A DNA stretch of 64,000 nt from Lachnospiraceae bacterium (lineage in GTDB: Bacteria; Bacillota; Clostridia; Lachnospirales; Lachnospiraceae). Of the stretch, positions 31,586 through 40,654 are shown piece after piece. How positions within the stretch are numbered: the stretch's first letter is position 1; every line of letters starts with the position of its first letter. The position numbers and the translations under genes were made by a program. Below the pieces are notes generated by a model. It searched no databases, had not been told where the DNA came from, and was given only the letters and a program-made list of their open reading frames with translations. The stretch is from the NCBI GenBank assembly GCA_910575835.1, contig CAJTGB010000005.1, positions 6,413 to 70,412 of the forward strand, written 5' to 3'.

Positions 31586-32725
31586 CTAGAGACGGACTCC
31601 GTCCTTTATCACTGCCTTCACCTTAAGTTCCCGGTCAAGCAGCACGGCATTTCCCCTCTTTCCCGGCGTTATAGAACCATATTCTCCGTACACTCCGAGA
31701 CATCTTGCGGGATTTCGCGTGGCGCAGGCAACTGCCGTCTCGAGCGGAATACCCATCTTAAGAACCGCCGTCCTCATGCAATCCATCAGGTTCGTCGCCG
31801 AACCGGCCAGCGCGCCGTTCGATGCCAGGGTCGCCCTGTTGCCGGTAACGTCTACCTCCAGACCTCCCAGGGTATACCTCCCGTCCGGCATTCCCGTCGC
31901 ACGCATGCTGTCGCTGATCAGAATGATCCGGTCCGCGCCGAGCATCTTGAACGTCGCACGCACCACGGAAGGATGGATGTGCACTCCGTCACAGATCATC
32001 TCCGCGTTCACATGGGCGCTGTCCGACACCGCTCCCACAACGCCCGGATTCCTGTGGGTAAATGCAGGCATAGCGTTATACAGATGCACCGCATGATCGG
32101 CTCCTGCCTTGAATGCCTCCATTGCCGTATCATAATCCGCATTGGTATGCGCAAGGGAGATATGAACCTGATCCTTCATCTTCAGGATAAAATCCTTCGT
32201 ATTCTCGCTTCGTTCCGGCGCGATACCGACGAATTTGACCAGGCCGCCGGATGCTTGGAGGAAACGCCTGCAGATATCTTCATTGCAGGAAATGATATTC
32301 CTTGCGTCCTGCGCTCCCTTCTTCTCCTCGCTGATAAACGGGCCTTCCATATTTACACCGATCAGATCCGCGCCCGCCGAGACCTTCGCCTCCTCCTTAT
32401 AAGCAGCCGCAACTGCCAGAATCTCTTCCAGTTCATTTACCGGAAGCGTCATAGTCGCAGGCGCGATCGCCGTCACCCCGACAGACGCCTCATACTCCGC
32501 GATCCTGGCTATGGCTTCTTTGGTGCCGTCGCAGAAATCATAACCCTTGCATCCATGGAAATGCAGATCGATCAGGCCCGGGATAGCATAACCCCCTTCC
32601 CCGTCAAGCACCTCCTCCGTGGGATCCGCATCCTTAACCTCCGCGAATCTCCCGTCACGGATCGCGATCTCTTTGCTGACGAATTCCATACTCTCCGTAT
32701 AAACCTTTACATTCTTGATTATCAT
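31586..32725 (-). CDS. nagA: N-acetylglucosamine-6-phosphate deacetylase
   Basis: 379 residues, normal length. Amidohydrolase motifs: metal-binding IDLHFHGCKGYDF, EGPFIS, SLAHTNADYD and HLYNAMPAFTHRNPG; the catalytic Asp lies in LISDSM. It removes acetate from GlcNAc-6-P, the last step before NagB in sialic-acid use. The start overlaps the RpiR stop by 4 bp, so it is the last gene of the nan operon. nagB is not in this window. Confidence 0.96.
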   Translation of the reverse strand: MIIKNVKVYTESMEFVSKEIAIRDGRFAEVKDADPTEEVLDGEGGYAIPGLIDLHFHGCKGYDFCDGTKEAIARIAEYEASVGVTAIAPATMTLPVNELEEILAVAAAYKEEAKVSAGADLIGVNMEGPFISEEKKGAQDARNIISCNEDICRRFLQASGGLVKFVGIAPERSENTKDFILKMKDQVHISLAHTNADYDTAMEAFKAGADHAVHLYNAMPAFTHRNPGVVGAVSDSAHVNAEMICDGVHIHPSVVRATFKMLGADRIILISDSMRATGMPDGRYTLGGLEVDVTGNRATLASNGALAGSATNLMDCMRTAVLKMGIPLETAVACATRNPARCLGVYGEYGSITPGKRGNAVLLDRELKVKAVIKDGVRL

Positions 32726-33546
32726 ATCTGACCTCCTTTTTGTATCGCCCGCAGCGTGTTGTCATGCAGGATCTCCCGGGCAAATTTATCCTGTTCCACA
32801 TAGTAGGAATAAATAACGTCAAGCATCACCAGTATCGGAAACTGCGGGGAGATCACATTGCCGTGGTTCAGATACCGAAGCGAGGGAAGCAGAACGATCT
32901 CATCACAGAATTCTTCAAATATCCCCTTTTTCTTTGCCGTAAGAAGCACCGTCTTCGCCCCTCTTCTGTGGGCTTCCCGAAGCAGATACAGCACGTCCTC
33001 CTTCTCCCCGCTGATACTGAGTCCGATCACCAAGCTCTCCCTGTCCTGGAACACTGCCTGCATCCTCATCAGATCCGCATCCTTGATAGAGTCTATATCG
33101 ACGCCGATCCTCATAAACCTGAATTCCATCTCTTCCGCCGTATGGCCGGAACTCCCTATACCGCACACGAAGACCCTCCCGGACTGGTTCAGATATCTCC
33201 CGATCCTGGCGATCTGCGCTTCATCCACAAGATTATAGGTCTTATTCAGAAGCTCCTGATACGCGTTCAGGACCATCCGAGTATTCCCCGTCATAGATTC
33301 CTGCTTCTCCACGAAGGTCTCCTCGTACTGATATACGAACTCCCTGTATCCCCGGTAACCGCATTTCTTGGCGAAGCGGGACAGAGACGCTTCCGACACG
33401 TACAGCATCTCTGATATTGATTTTGCTGAGAAATCCATCCTCTTTCGATTCCGTATAAAGAACTCTGCGATCGTCTTCTCTACCATCGTAAAATTATCAT
33501 AATTCGATTCAATCATCGGCACTACAGATTTTACATAATATCCCAT
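32722..33546 (-). CDS. MurR/RpiR-family regulator of the sialic-acid operon
   Basis: About 274 residues from MGYYVKSVVPMIESNYDNF; a longer frame upstream runs into nanK and lacks a good site. The N-terminal HTH_6 domain (residues ~1-77) has SAKSISEMLYVSEASLSRFAKKCGYRGYREF, and the C-terminal SIS sugar-phosphate domain has RVFVCGIGSSGHTAEEMEFRF and SLVIGLSISGEKEDVLYL. It probably senses ManNAc-6-P or GlcNAc-6-P and binds the palindromes GAAAGTNCTTTC at 38331 and 38433 upstream of nanE. The operator link is inference. Confidence 0.9.
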   Translation of the reverse strand: MGYYVKSVVPMIESNYDNFTMVEKTIAEFFIRNRKRMDFSAKSISEMLYVSEASLSRFAKKCGYRGYREFVYQYEETFVEKQESMTGNTRMVLNAYQELLNKTYNLVDEAQIARIGRYLNQSGRVFVCGIGSSGHTAEEMEFRFMRIGVDIDSIKDADLMRMQAVFQDRESLVIGLSISGEKEDVLYLLREAHRRGAKTVLLTAKKKGIFEEFCDEIVLLPSLRYLNHGNVISPQFPILVMLDVIYSYYVEQDKFAREILHDNTLRAIQKGGQI

Positions 33547-33553
33547 CTCATAT

Positions 33554-34447
33554 TCACCTGTTATGTCTTCTGAAAGCCAGAAAATGATAAAACGCCCCCA
33601 ACATTCCCGCATCATTCCTGTGCTTCGCAAACGCGATCTCCGTACAGGAAGCTATGCTCGGAATCAAATATCTCCTCACCGCATTCTGTATCCGGCACTT
33701 CAGGTAATCCTCCTGCGCCATGATACCTCCCCCCAGTACAACGATCTTAGGATTGATCACATAACAGATGTTGGCAATCCCCTGTCCAAGCACATCCACC
33801 ATCTCGTCGATCGCCCTGATACAAAGCTCGTCCCCTTTCTTCGCCTCCTCAAATATGTGATATCCGTTCCATACGTCCGCCGTTTCATTTTTCCATTCTG
33901 CTACCTTCCTCGAGAGAATACTTGCCGCCCCCAGCGTTTGAAAGTCACTTCCCGCCATGTGCATATATCCAACCTCACAAGCACTGTTGGCAAAACCGTG
34001 AAATACTCTTCCGTCAGCAATGATGCATCCTCCGATCCCTGTTCCGACCGTCAGCATAAGGGACGGATCCGCCCCCTTAGAAGCCCCTGACACAGACTCC
34101 GCAAGCCCCGCACAATTTACGTCATTTTCCACCTCGCAGGGTATCTCAAACCTGCGCTCCATCACTTCCTTGAATCGAGTCCCCGCATAATCGGGTATCA
34201 ACGATGCCGAATGAAATACCTCTCCCTTCCAGACATCTACCATACCCGCCGTAGATATGCATATCCCGCTGATCTTCCCGGTCTTCTGATACTGCTCCAC
34301 GATACCCGCCGCTTTGGAAAGGATAGAAGGACCGCCCTTATATGCTTCGGTCCGCATCTCGCTGCGGCAGATAATCTCCCCGTCTTCATTCAGGATGCCG
34401 TACTTGATCGCCGTTCCCCCTATATCAATACTTACATATCTTTCCAT
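33554..34447 (-). CDS. nanK: ROK-family sugar kinase, probable N-acetylmannosamine kinase
   Basis: 297 residues. The phosphate loop is SIDIGGTAIKYGIL, the ATP/sugar region VGTGIGGCIIADGRVFHG and the late motif VVLGGGIMAQ. The usual ROK zinc motif (CxCGxxGCxE) is missing: the matching stretch EVGYMHMAGSDFQTLG has no Cys, though it keeps an EVGH-like Glu. By context (between nanA/nanE and nagA) it makes ManNAc-6-P from ManNAc for NanE. Substrate specificity is inferred from neighbours. Confidence 0.88.
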   Translation of the reverse strand: MERYVSIDIGGTAIKYGILNEDGEIICRSEMRTEAYKGGPSILSKAAGIVEQYQKTGKISGICISTAGMVDVWKGEVFHSASLIPDYAGTRFKEVMERRFEIPCEVENDVNCAGLAESVSGASKGADPSLMLTVGTGIGGCIIADGRVFHGFANSACEVGYMHMAGSDFQTLGAASILSRKVAEWKNETADVWNGYHIFEEAKKGDELCIRAIDEMVDVLGQGIANICYVINPKIVVLGGGIMAQEDYLKCRIQNAVRRYLIPSIASCTEIAFAKHRNDAGMLGAFYHFLAFRRHNR

Positions 34448-34527
34448 CTCTGTGCCCCTTTATTATAGTATATTCCATCCATTTCCGCAATCGGTTATTG
34501 GTGTACCGGATCTGAACCAGATCTGCA

Positions 34528-34977
34528 CTAGATCTGCACCTTGAATATAGCCTTCCTGATCCGCTCCGGCTTCTCTGCCGCAACCGCCGTCCGGTGCGCG
34601 TCGCTTGGATAACACACCAGGAAGTCTCCTGGGCCGAGGATCACAGATCCGTTTTTCGCGCCTTCCATCGGCAGAAAATCATCCTTCGGCACATATTCCT
34701 TCACACTCATATTCTGAATAAAATTCAGATCGATCTGTTCCCGTCCTTCAAGCATGAGATGTACATCCAGATATGCCCTGTGCGCCTCCCAGAAGCGTTT
34801 ACTGGCATCCGTCGTCTCATACTCTACAATATTAACAAAGAGCCTTTTGCCGTCGATCTCATGACTCCCGTTTTCACAGGCGCACAGATCATTCCTCTTC
34901 GCATAGTTAAAACACTCGAATACTCCGTCCTCCATACATAAGTAATCCTTTAGATTGCGAATATTTCCAAATATCAT
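34528..34977 (-). CDS. nanQ: YhcH/YjgK/YiaL family protein, probable sialic-acid anomerase NanQ
   Basis: About 149 residues from MIFGNIRNLKDYLCMEDG (AAGGAG 6-7 nt upstream). This DUF386 beta-sandwich has the conserved pattern FWEAHRAYLDVHLMLEGREQIDL, with metal-binding His and Glu, and PGDFLVCYPSDAHRTAVA. In E. coli, YhcH (NanQ) speeds anomer conversion of sialic acid. It sits between the symporter and the kinase in the operon, which fits that role. Confidence 0.88.
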   Translation of the reverse strand: MIFGNIRNLKDYLCMEDGVFECFNYAKRNDLCACENGSHEIDGKRLFVNIVEYETTDASKRFWEAHRAYLDVHLMLEGREQIDLNFIQNMSVKEYVPKDDFLPMEGAKNGSVILGPGDFLVCYPSDAHRTAVAAEKPERIRKAIFKVQI

Positions 34978-34993
34978 TCTTGTCTCCTTCCTC

Positions 34994-36499
34994 TTATCTT
35001 CCGTAAATAGTTGTACCAGGCGCCGGTACGGAATCATCGCCTTTTATTTTCCTGCTGATCAGGCTTGCCGGAATACCCACAGCCAGGGACACCCCAATAG
35101 AGATCAGCGAGTACGACCAGATCGACACCGCCTCTGCCGGAACGAAATACTTGATCCCTACCATGACAAGGGACGCCGCGATAAATGCAAGCACTGCGCC
35201 GAAGGTATTGGCCGTTTTCGTAAATGCCCCAAGGATAAATGTCCCGATCAGGATACCGAGCACCAGTCCCATAAATCCGTTAAACCACTCATACGCCGAC
35301 TTCACCCCGCCGTTTGCCAGCACCATGGATACAGCGATAGAAAAGATCCCGACGATCAGGGATACATACTGACCGATCTTCGTCTGCGTCTCGAAGCTTA
35401 ACTCCTTCTTCGCAAGCCGCGCCTGAATATCGAGAGTCCAGCTCGCCGCCACCGAATTAAGCCCTGTTGACAGCGTCGACTGCGACGCCGCATAGATTGC
35501 CGCCAACAGAAGCCCGGTGACGCCCACCGGAAGCTCAAACGCGATATAGGATGCGAAGATCTGATCCTGCGCCGCGGCCGGAGGAAGCGCATTCTGCCGA
35601 TAGAACACATACAGTCCCGTCCCGATCAGATAGAATACGGTCGCGATAAATATGGACAGCGCTCCGTTGGCAAGCATCATCTTATTCAGCTTCTTTCGGT
35701 CCGTCGTCGTCGTAAAACGCTGCACAATATCCTGGCTGGATACATAGGAACCCATCGTATTGAGCCCTGCTCCAACGATCATGATGAATACGCTGTCCCG
35801 TAAGATATTGATATCAAAGACCGGCTGGTCTTCGGCAAGGAATTTGTGCTCCGCCGCGAACGCGGCAAATATACTTCCGATCCCGCCGTCGATGTGCACC
35901 AGAAGGAAGATCAGCGAGAAGGTAACCCCGATCAGCAGAACAGAACCCTGAATGAAGTCGGTCCAGAGTACAGACTTAAGGCCGCCTGTATAAGAATATA
36001 TGATCGCGATCACGCCCATAATGATGATCAGCAGATTGACGCTGATGCCTGTCAGACTTCCAAGTACCATACAGGGAAGATACATAATGATCGACATACG
36101 TCCTACCTGATAGATGATAAACATAACCGCGCCCAGCACACGAAGGCCTTTGCTCCCGAAACGCAGTTCCAGATAATGATATGCCGTGTCAATATCCAGT
36201 CTGCTGTAGATCGGCAGGAAGAACCTGATCGTCAGCGGAATCGCAAGAAGCATGCCAAGCTGCGCAAACCACATGATCCAGGTCCCCGCATAGGAATTTC
36301 CGGCAAGGGACAGGAATGATATGGGGCTTAACAACGTCGCAAATATAGATACGGAGGTTACCCACCAGGGCACAGTCCCGTCACCCTTAAAATATTCCTT
36401 CCCTTTCATCTCCTTTTTAGAGAAATGAAGGCCGGCAAATAATACTGCAGCCAGATACACTACCAAAATAACCAGATCAACTACTGTAAACCCCTGCAT
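34994..36499 (-). CDS. Sodium:solute symporter, probable sialic-acid transporter
   Basis: 501 residues with about 13 membrane segments, of the SSS (SLC5) family: FSKKEMKGKEYFKGDGTVPWWVTSVSIFATLLSPISFLSLAG at the start of the core, the family motif YTGGLKSVLWTDFIQGSVLLIG, and Ser/Thr Na+-site residues in ASQSTLSTGLNSVAASW. In the nan operon it should import Neu5Ac with Na+. Its 3' start overlaps nanA by 19 bp in the longer frame, so expression is tightly coupled. Many gut Firmicutes use SSS carriers in place of TRAP or ABC sialic-acid systems. Confidence 0.9.
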   Translation of the reverse strand: MQGFTVVDLVILVVYLAAVLFAGLHFSKKEMKGKEYFKGDGTVPWWVTSVSIFATLLSPISFLSLAGNSYAGTWIMWFAQLGMLLAIPLTIRFFLPIYSRLDIDTAYHYLELRFGSKGLRVLGAVMFIIYQVGRMSIIMYLPCMVLGSLTGISVNLLIIIMGVIAIIYSYTGGLKSVLWTDFIQGSVLLIGVTFSLIFLLVHIDGGIGSIFAAFAAEHKFLAEDQPVFDINILRDSVFIMIVGAGLNTMGSYVSSQDIVQRFTTTTDRKKLNKMMLANGALSIFIATVFYLIGTGLYVFYRQNALPPAAAQDQIFASYIAFELPVGVTGLLLAAIYAASQSTLSTGLNSVAASWTLDIQARLAKKELSFETQTKIGQYVSLIVGIFSIAVSMVLANGGVKSAYEWFNGFMGLVLGILIGTFILGAFTKTANTFGAVLAFIAASLVMVGIKYFVPAEAVSIWSYSLISIGVSLAVGIPASLISRKIKGDDSVPAPGTTIYGR

Positions 36500-37425
36500 A
36501 TATTCTCCTCCTGGTATTTCTCTTTTGCCGCCCGTATCATCTGCGCTGCTTCTCTGACAATATCTTCGTCGCTCTCTGTCAGATTCGGCAGAGGCTCTCT
36601 TACTCCTCCCAGTTCAAGACCTTCATTGATCTTAAGTACCGCCTTGATGACGCCGTACATATTTCCATGAGCAGAGCACAGCTTACCGATGATCTCATTG
36701 ACCGCGTACTGCAGCTCTCTCGCCTTCCCAAGTTCACCCGCCTTCATATGCGCTTCCAGCTTAAGGAACAGTTCCGGCATTGCACCGTAGGTTCCGCCGA
36801 TCCCGCCCTGCGCCCCTATAGCAAGGCCGCTGATGAACTGCTCGTCCGGGCCGTTGAAGATCACATAATCTTCTCCCGCCGCCTGTTTGAACATCTGGAT
36901 ATCCTGGACCGGCATAGAGGAATTCTTAACGCCGATCACTCTCGGATTCTTGCGCATCTCCTCAAACAGCCCCATCGTAAGAGCTACTCCTGCAAGCTGC
37001 GGTATATTATAGATCACAAAATCCGTATTCGGCGCAGCCATACTGATGCGGTTCCAGTATTGTGCGATCGCATGCTCCGGCAGCCGGAAGTAGATCGGCG
37101 GGATCGCGGCTATGGCATCCGCCCCGAGACTCTCCGCATGTTCTGCCAGTTCCATACTGTCTCTGGTATTGTTGCAGGCAACATGAGCGATCACCGTAAG
37201 CCTGCCTTCTGCAGCTTTCATAACATTTTCCAGAACGGTCTTCCTGTCCTCCACGCTCTGATAGATGCATTCCCCGGAAGAACCGTTGACATAGACGCCC
37301 TTCACGCCCTTTTTCACAAAATACTCCGTCAATTCCCGCACTCCCCTGGGGCTGATATCCCCCTTCTCGTCATAACACGCATAGAATGCCGGGATGACTC
37401 CTTTGTATTTATTCAGATCTCTCAT
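36481..37425 (-). CDS. nanA: N-acetylneuraminate lyase
   Basis: About 314 residues from MRDLNKYKGVIPAFYACYD with AAAGGAGAGG upstream. It is a class I aldolase of the DHDPS/NAL family: the catalytic Tyr lies in FVIYNIPQLAGVALT, the Schiff-base Lys in RVIGVKNSSMPVQD, and the carboxylate-binding loop in YVNGSSGECIYQ. It splits Neu5Ac into ManNAc and pyruvate in the cytoplasm. It lies between nanE and the symporter, and its end overlaps the symporter start. Confidence 0.95.
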   Translation of the reverse strand: MRDLNKYKGVIPAFYACYDEKGDISPRGVRELTEYFVKKGVKGVYVNGSSGECIYQSVEDRKTVLENVMKAAEGRLTVIAHVACNNTRDSMELAEHAESLGADAIAAIPPIYFRLPEHAIAQYWNRISMAAPNTDFVIYNIPQLAGVALTMGLFEEMRKNPRVIGVKNSSMPVQDIQMFKQAAGEDYVIFNGPDEQFISGLAIGAQGGIGGTYGAMPELFLKLEAHMKAGELGKARELQYAVNEIIGKLCSAHGNMYGVIKAVLKINEGLELGGVREPLPNLTESDEDIVREAAQMIRAAKEKYQEENICRGLQ

Positions 37426-37459
37426 GCTTTCCTCTCCTTTTCTCTCTTGATGCTGCTTC

Positions 37460-38149
37460 TTAATCCTTAAGGCCCTGGACAAAGGCTTTCGTGATCAGCT
37501 GCGGCCTTGTGATCACCGATCCCACCACCACGCAGAACGCTCCAAGCTCTATCACCCGTTTTGCCTTCCTGGGCGTATCAATATTGCCTTCCGCAATAAC
37601 CTTATGTTTTACCCTCGCAACGATCTCCCGGATGATCCTGAAATCTTCCGCCTCAATACGCTGTCCTCTGCTCTGCCTGGTATAACCAACCAACGTCGTA
37701 CCGATAAAATCAAATCCCAGCTCGTCCGCATGGACCGCTTCCTCTACAGTCGAGCAGTCCGCCATAAGAAGCTGTCCGGGATAGGCTTCCCTGATCCGGC
37801 TGTAAAACGTATCCAGAGTCACGCCTTGCGGCCGCAGGCTGTCTGTCGCATCCATTGCAATGATCAGCGGCCTTACTTCCATCAGCTCTTCGATCTCCTT
37901 CATCGTCGGAGTGATATAGACCCCGCTGTCTTTGTAGTCTCTCTTCACGATCCCGATCACCGGAAGCTCCGTCTGCGACTGGATCTCCCGGATATCTTCT
38001 TTTGTATTGGCGCGGATTCCCGCCGCACCTCCTTCTTTTGCCGCCAGCGCCATTCTTCCCATGATAAACGAAGAATGCAGCGGTTCATCAGGCAACGCCT
38101 GGCATGATACCACCAGCCTGCCCTTTAGTTGCTCCACATCATCTTGCAT
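37460..38149 (-). CDS. nanE: N-acetylmannosamine-6-phosphate 2-epimerase
   Basis: 229 residues, TIM barrel. KGRLVVSCQALPDEPLHSSFIMGRMALAAKEGGAAGIRAN at the N-terminus and VIAEGNIDTPRKAKRVIELGAFCVVVGSVITRPQLIT at the C-terminus (phosphate-binding) are diagnostic. The catalytic Lys is in VIGIVKRDYKDS. It converts ManNAc-6-P to GlcNAc-6-P, the substrate for NagA encoded at the end of this operon. First gene of the operon, preceded by a ~240-nt leader with 38-bp tandem repeats and two operators. Confidence 0.95.
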   Translation of the reverse strand: MQDDVEQLKGRLVVSCQALPDEPLHSSFIMGRMALAAKEGGAAGIRANTKEDIREIQSQTELPVIGIVKRDYKDSGVYITPTMKEIEELMEVRPLIIAMDATDSLRPQGVTLDTFYSRIREAYPGQLLMADCSTVEEAVHADELGFDFIGTTLVGYTRQSRGQRIEAEDFRIIREIVARVKHKVIAEGNIDTPRKAKRVIELGAFCVVVGSVITRPQLITKAFVQGLKD

Positions 38150-38165
38150 ATTCTTACTCCCCCTT

Positions 38166-38241
38166 CTTTTTTCTCACATCTGCTTTGTTTTTTCGCTCAT
38201 TTGCTTTTTTCTCACATCTGTTTTGTTCTTTCGCTTATCTG
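38166..38241 (-). repeat. Two tandem 38-bp repeats in the nan operon leader
   Basis: Copies 38166-38203 and 38204-38241 differ at a few bases; a third, short partial copy follows. On the transcribed strand they are purine-rich (CAGATGTGAGAAAAAAG in each). They lie 17 bases upstream of the nanE start codon. Confidence 0.85.
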
Positions 38242-38330
38242 CTTTTTCTGTTAATTTCTAAGTTCTTCCTCTGTTGTCTGCCATTCAGTATAACAGCAGG
38301 GAATTTATTTACAATAGATTCAGATTATTC

Positions 38331-38344
38331 GGAAAGTTCTTTCA
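38331..38344. promoter_or_regulatory. Downstream operator copy for the nan operon
   Basis: GGAAAGTTCTTTCA matches the upstream palindrome at 38433-38448 in the core GAAAGTNCTTTCA. It lies about 57 bp downstream of the -10 box, in the leader, where a bound regulator would block elongation. Confidence 0.6.
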
Positions 38345-38400
38345 TACATTTCAAAAAATCCTCTTACCTGTCATATTTTTCAGTGCAATTTTTTGGTAAT

Positions 38401-38448
38401 ATTGTACAATATCAGGTTACTTCTTTCCAATTTTGAAAGTACTTTCAA
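38401..38448 (-). promoter_or_regulatory. Promoter and upstream operator of the nan operon
   Basis: On the minus strand TTGGAA (38430-38425), 18 bases, TACAAT (38406-38401). The perfect 16-bp palindrome TTGAAAGTACTTTCAA (38433-38448) ends 3 bp from the -35. A second palindrome, ATATTGTACAATAT (38399-38412), covers the -10. The RpiR regulator of the operon is the obvious ligand for the GAAAGTNCTTTC type. Confidence 0.7.
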
Positions 38449-38533
38449 TGTGATATTTCTAACTCTAGTTATTTGCATTTTGGGTGAAAACTATGCGAAG
38501 ACATTCGCTGAAACTTTCTTGATAAGAATTACA

Positions 38534-38568
38534 AAGGGCATGCCCGGAATATTTCCAGACATGCCCTT
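38534..38568 (-). terminator. Terminator after lgt
   Basis: AAGGGCATG pairs with CATGCCCTT, with GGAAATATTCC extending the stem inside. On the minus strand it is followed by TGTAATTCTT. It lies 17 bases past the lgt stop. Confidence 0.7.
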
Positions 38569-38584
38569 ATATAGAGTTGATATG

Positions 38585-39442
38585 CTAATCAAAATACCTT
38601 AATCTGCGCCAATTATACAATAACAGCAGGATCGATCCCACCACCAGAATCCCTGCCAATAGCTGCGACACCGGAAAACCGTTCGGGAGAAGAAGCTGAT
38701 CCGTCCGAAGTCTCTCGATCCAGAACCGGCCGAATCCATACCCTGCCAGATATAATAGAAATATCTCTCCGTCAAACTGCTTATGTTTCCTGTACAGCAG
38801 CAGCACCACCAACACTAAAAGACACCAGAGCGACTCATAGAGAAATGTCGGATGGACCTGAATAAAAGATACATCGTCTACCGTCTCCATATGCTTGCGC
38901 ATCAGTTCCGTAATATCTGAACCTCTGACCGCATCTACCGGAAGCCTCATGGCAAGAAACGAATCCGTATATTCACCGAATGCCTCCCGGTTAAAGAAAT
39001 TCCCCCAGCGTCCGATCATCTGCCCTGCCACGAGCCCAAGCCCCGCTGTATCCATCAGAAGCGGTGCAGACAAACCCTTCAGCCGGGCGAATACTATCAC
39101 CGTTATGACCGCAGCGATCACGCCTCCGTAGATTGCCAGTCCGCCCTGCCTAATGTTGAAAATACTTAAGAGATCCCTCTTATACATATCCCAGGAAAAG
39201 ATCACATAATAGATCCTTGCCCCGATAATAGAGAATATTACCGCATATATGGCAAGATCATAGTAATCCTCAGGATTCTGTCCGGTACGCTTAGCCTCCA
39301 TAGCCGCGATAAAAATTCCGGCCAGAATTCCTATACCTATAATGATCCCGTAATACGCAATGTCAAATCCAAGTATTGTTATATGATCGCCTACCGACTT
39401 CAGATGAATCCCAATATGAGGGAAATCTATCATTCTGTGCAT
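38585..39442 (-). CDS. lgt: Prolipoprotein diacylglyceryl transferase
   Basis: About 285 residues. Start is either ATG 39442 or TTG 39448; GGGAGGGAG lies upstream of both. About seven membrane segments with the Lgt signature GLVAGQMIGRWGNFFNREAFGEY (catalytic and lipid-binding Arg/Asn), the early YGIIIGIGILAG and HPTFLYESLWCLLVL. It moves diacylglycerol from phosphatidylglycerol to the lipobox Cys of prelipoproteins at the membrane. It follows ychF by 12-18 bp and ends in a terminator. Confidence 0.95.
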   Translation of the reverse strand: MHRMIDFPHIGIHLKSVGDHITILGFDIAYYGIIIGIGILAGIFIAAMEAKRTGQNPEDYYDLAIYAVIFSIIGARIYYVIFSWDMYKRDLLSIFNIRQGGLAIYGGVIAAVITVIVFARLKGLSAPLLMDTAGLGLVAGQMIGRWGNFFNREAFGEYTDSFLAMRLPVDAVRGSDITELMRKHMETVDDVSFIQVHPTFLYESLWCLLVLVVLLLYRKHKQFDGEIFLLYLAGYGFGRFWIERLRTDQLLLPNGFPVSQLLAGILVVGSILLLLYNWRRLRYFD

Positions 39443-39459
39443 GATCAAAATCTCCCTCC

Positions 39460-40560
39460 CTATACATTAAAACGGAACAGCATAATGTCTCCGTCCTTCA
39501 CCACATAATCCTTGCCTTCCAGTCTTACAAGGCCCCGCTCCTTTGCTGCGCTGTGGCTTTTGCATTCCATCAGGTCATCATAGGAGACCACCTCTGCACG
39601 GATAAAACCGCGCTCAAAATCAGAATGAATCTTCCCCGCTGCCTGAGGCGCCTTCGTACCTTCCGTAATCGTCCATGCGCGGACCTCCGGCTCTCCGGCC
39701 GTCAGATAACTGATCAGCCCCAACAGTCTGTAGCTTGCCTTGATCATCTTCTCAAGCCCGGATTCCGAGAGTCCAAGATCTTCAAGGAACATCTTCTTCT
39801 CATCCTCTTCAAGCTCCGCGATCTCCTGCTCGATCTGCGCACAGACCACAAACACCTCGCTTCGTTCTCCCTGCGCATATTCACGAACCGCCTGCACACC
39901 GCTGTTGGCTGCGCCGTCATCCGCCAGATCATCCTCCGCCACGTTCGCGGCGTAGATCACCGGCTTATAGGTCAGCAGGTTATAGCCTGTAAGCCAAGCC
40001 TGCTCTTCTTCATCCTCGGCCCCTTCGAACGTCTTCGCAAGCCTGCCGTCTTCCAGATGCGCCTTGATCTTATTCAAAAGCTCCAGCTCCTTCGCCGCCG
40101 CTTTATCGTTCCTCGCTGACTTAGCAGTCTTGGCGATCCTTCTCTCCAGTATCTCCAAATCCGAGAAGATCAATTCGAGATTGATGGTCTCAATGTCCCG
40201 CAGAGGATTAATGCTTCCGTCCACATGAACGATATTGCTGTCTTCAAAACATCTCACCACGTGAACGATGGCATCCACCTCCCGGATATTCGCTAGAAAC
40301 TGGTTGCCGAGTCCTTCGCCCTTCGAAGCGCCCTTCACCAGTCCTGCGATATCTACGAATTCGATCGCCGCCGGTATGATCTTCTTCGTCTGATACATCC
40401 TTCCAAGCACGTCAAGCCGCTCGTCCGGTACGGTTACGACTCCCACATTGGGATCGATCGTACAGAACGGGTAATTCGCCGATTCCGCGCCTGCCTTCGT
40501 CAATGAATTAAATAATGTACTCTTACCTACATTGGGTAAGCCTACGATTCCTAACTTCAT
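39460..40560 (-). CDS. ychF: Redox-regulated ATPase YchF (Obg-family)
   Basis: 366 residues, normal length. G1 is [19 protein letters not shown]3 [40 protein letters not shown], and the altered G4 (NVAE in [12 protein letters not shown]) typical of YchF's ATP preference. A coiled-coil domain follows and the C-terminal TGS domain ends [15 protein letters not shown]. It binds ribosomes and is linked to stress responses. Upstream is a 94-bp gap to the thiN cluster; lgt follows directly. Confidence 0.97.
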   Translation of the reverse strand: MKLGIVGLPNVGKSTLFNSLTKAGAESANYPFCTIDPNVGVVTVPDERLDVLGRMYQTKKIIPAAIEFVDIAGLVKGASKGEGLGNQFLANIREVDAIVHVVRCFEDSNIVHVDGSINPLRDIETINLELIFSDLEILERRIAKTAKSARNDKAAAKELELLNKIKAHLEDGRLAKTFEGAEDEEEQAWLTGYNLLTYKPVIYAANVAEDDLADDGAANSGVQAVREYAQGERSEVFVVCAQIEQEIAELEEDEKKMFLEDLGLSESGLEKMIKASYRLLGLISYLTAGEPEVRAWTITEGTKAPQAAGKIHSDFERGFIRAEVVSYDDLMECKSHSAAKERGLVRLEGKDYVVKDGDIMLFRFNV

Positions 40561-40654
40561 TTATTTATATCCTCTCTTTGTCTTCTATATTTTCGGGCTT
40601 TCTAATTCTCCCGGCACTTGCACCGCATTAACATGCCAAATCAGTATACCACTT

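Noticed and set aside
31559-32731. 390-residue plus-strand frame over nagA
   Set aside because: Exact antisense shadow of nagA; composition rich in Arg/His without domains.
38166-38241. CRISPR-like repeats before nanE
   Set aside because: Two adjacent copies without spacers; a plain tandem duplication.
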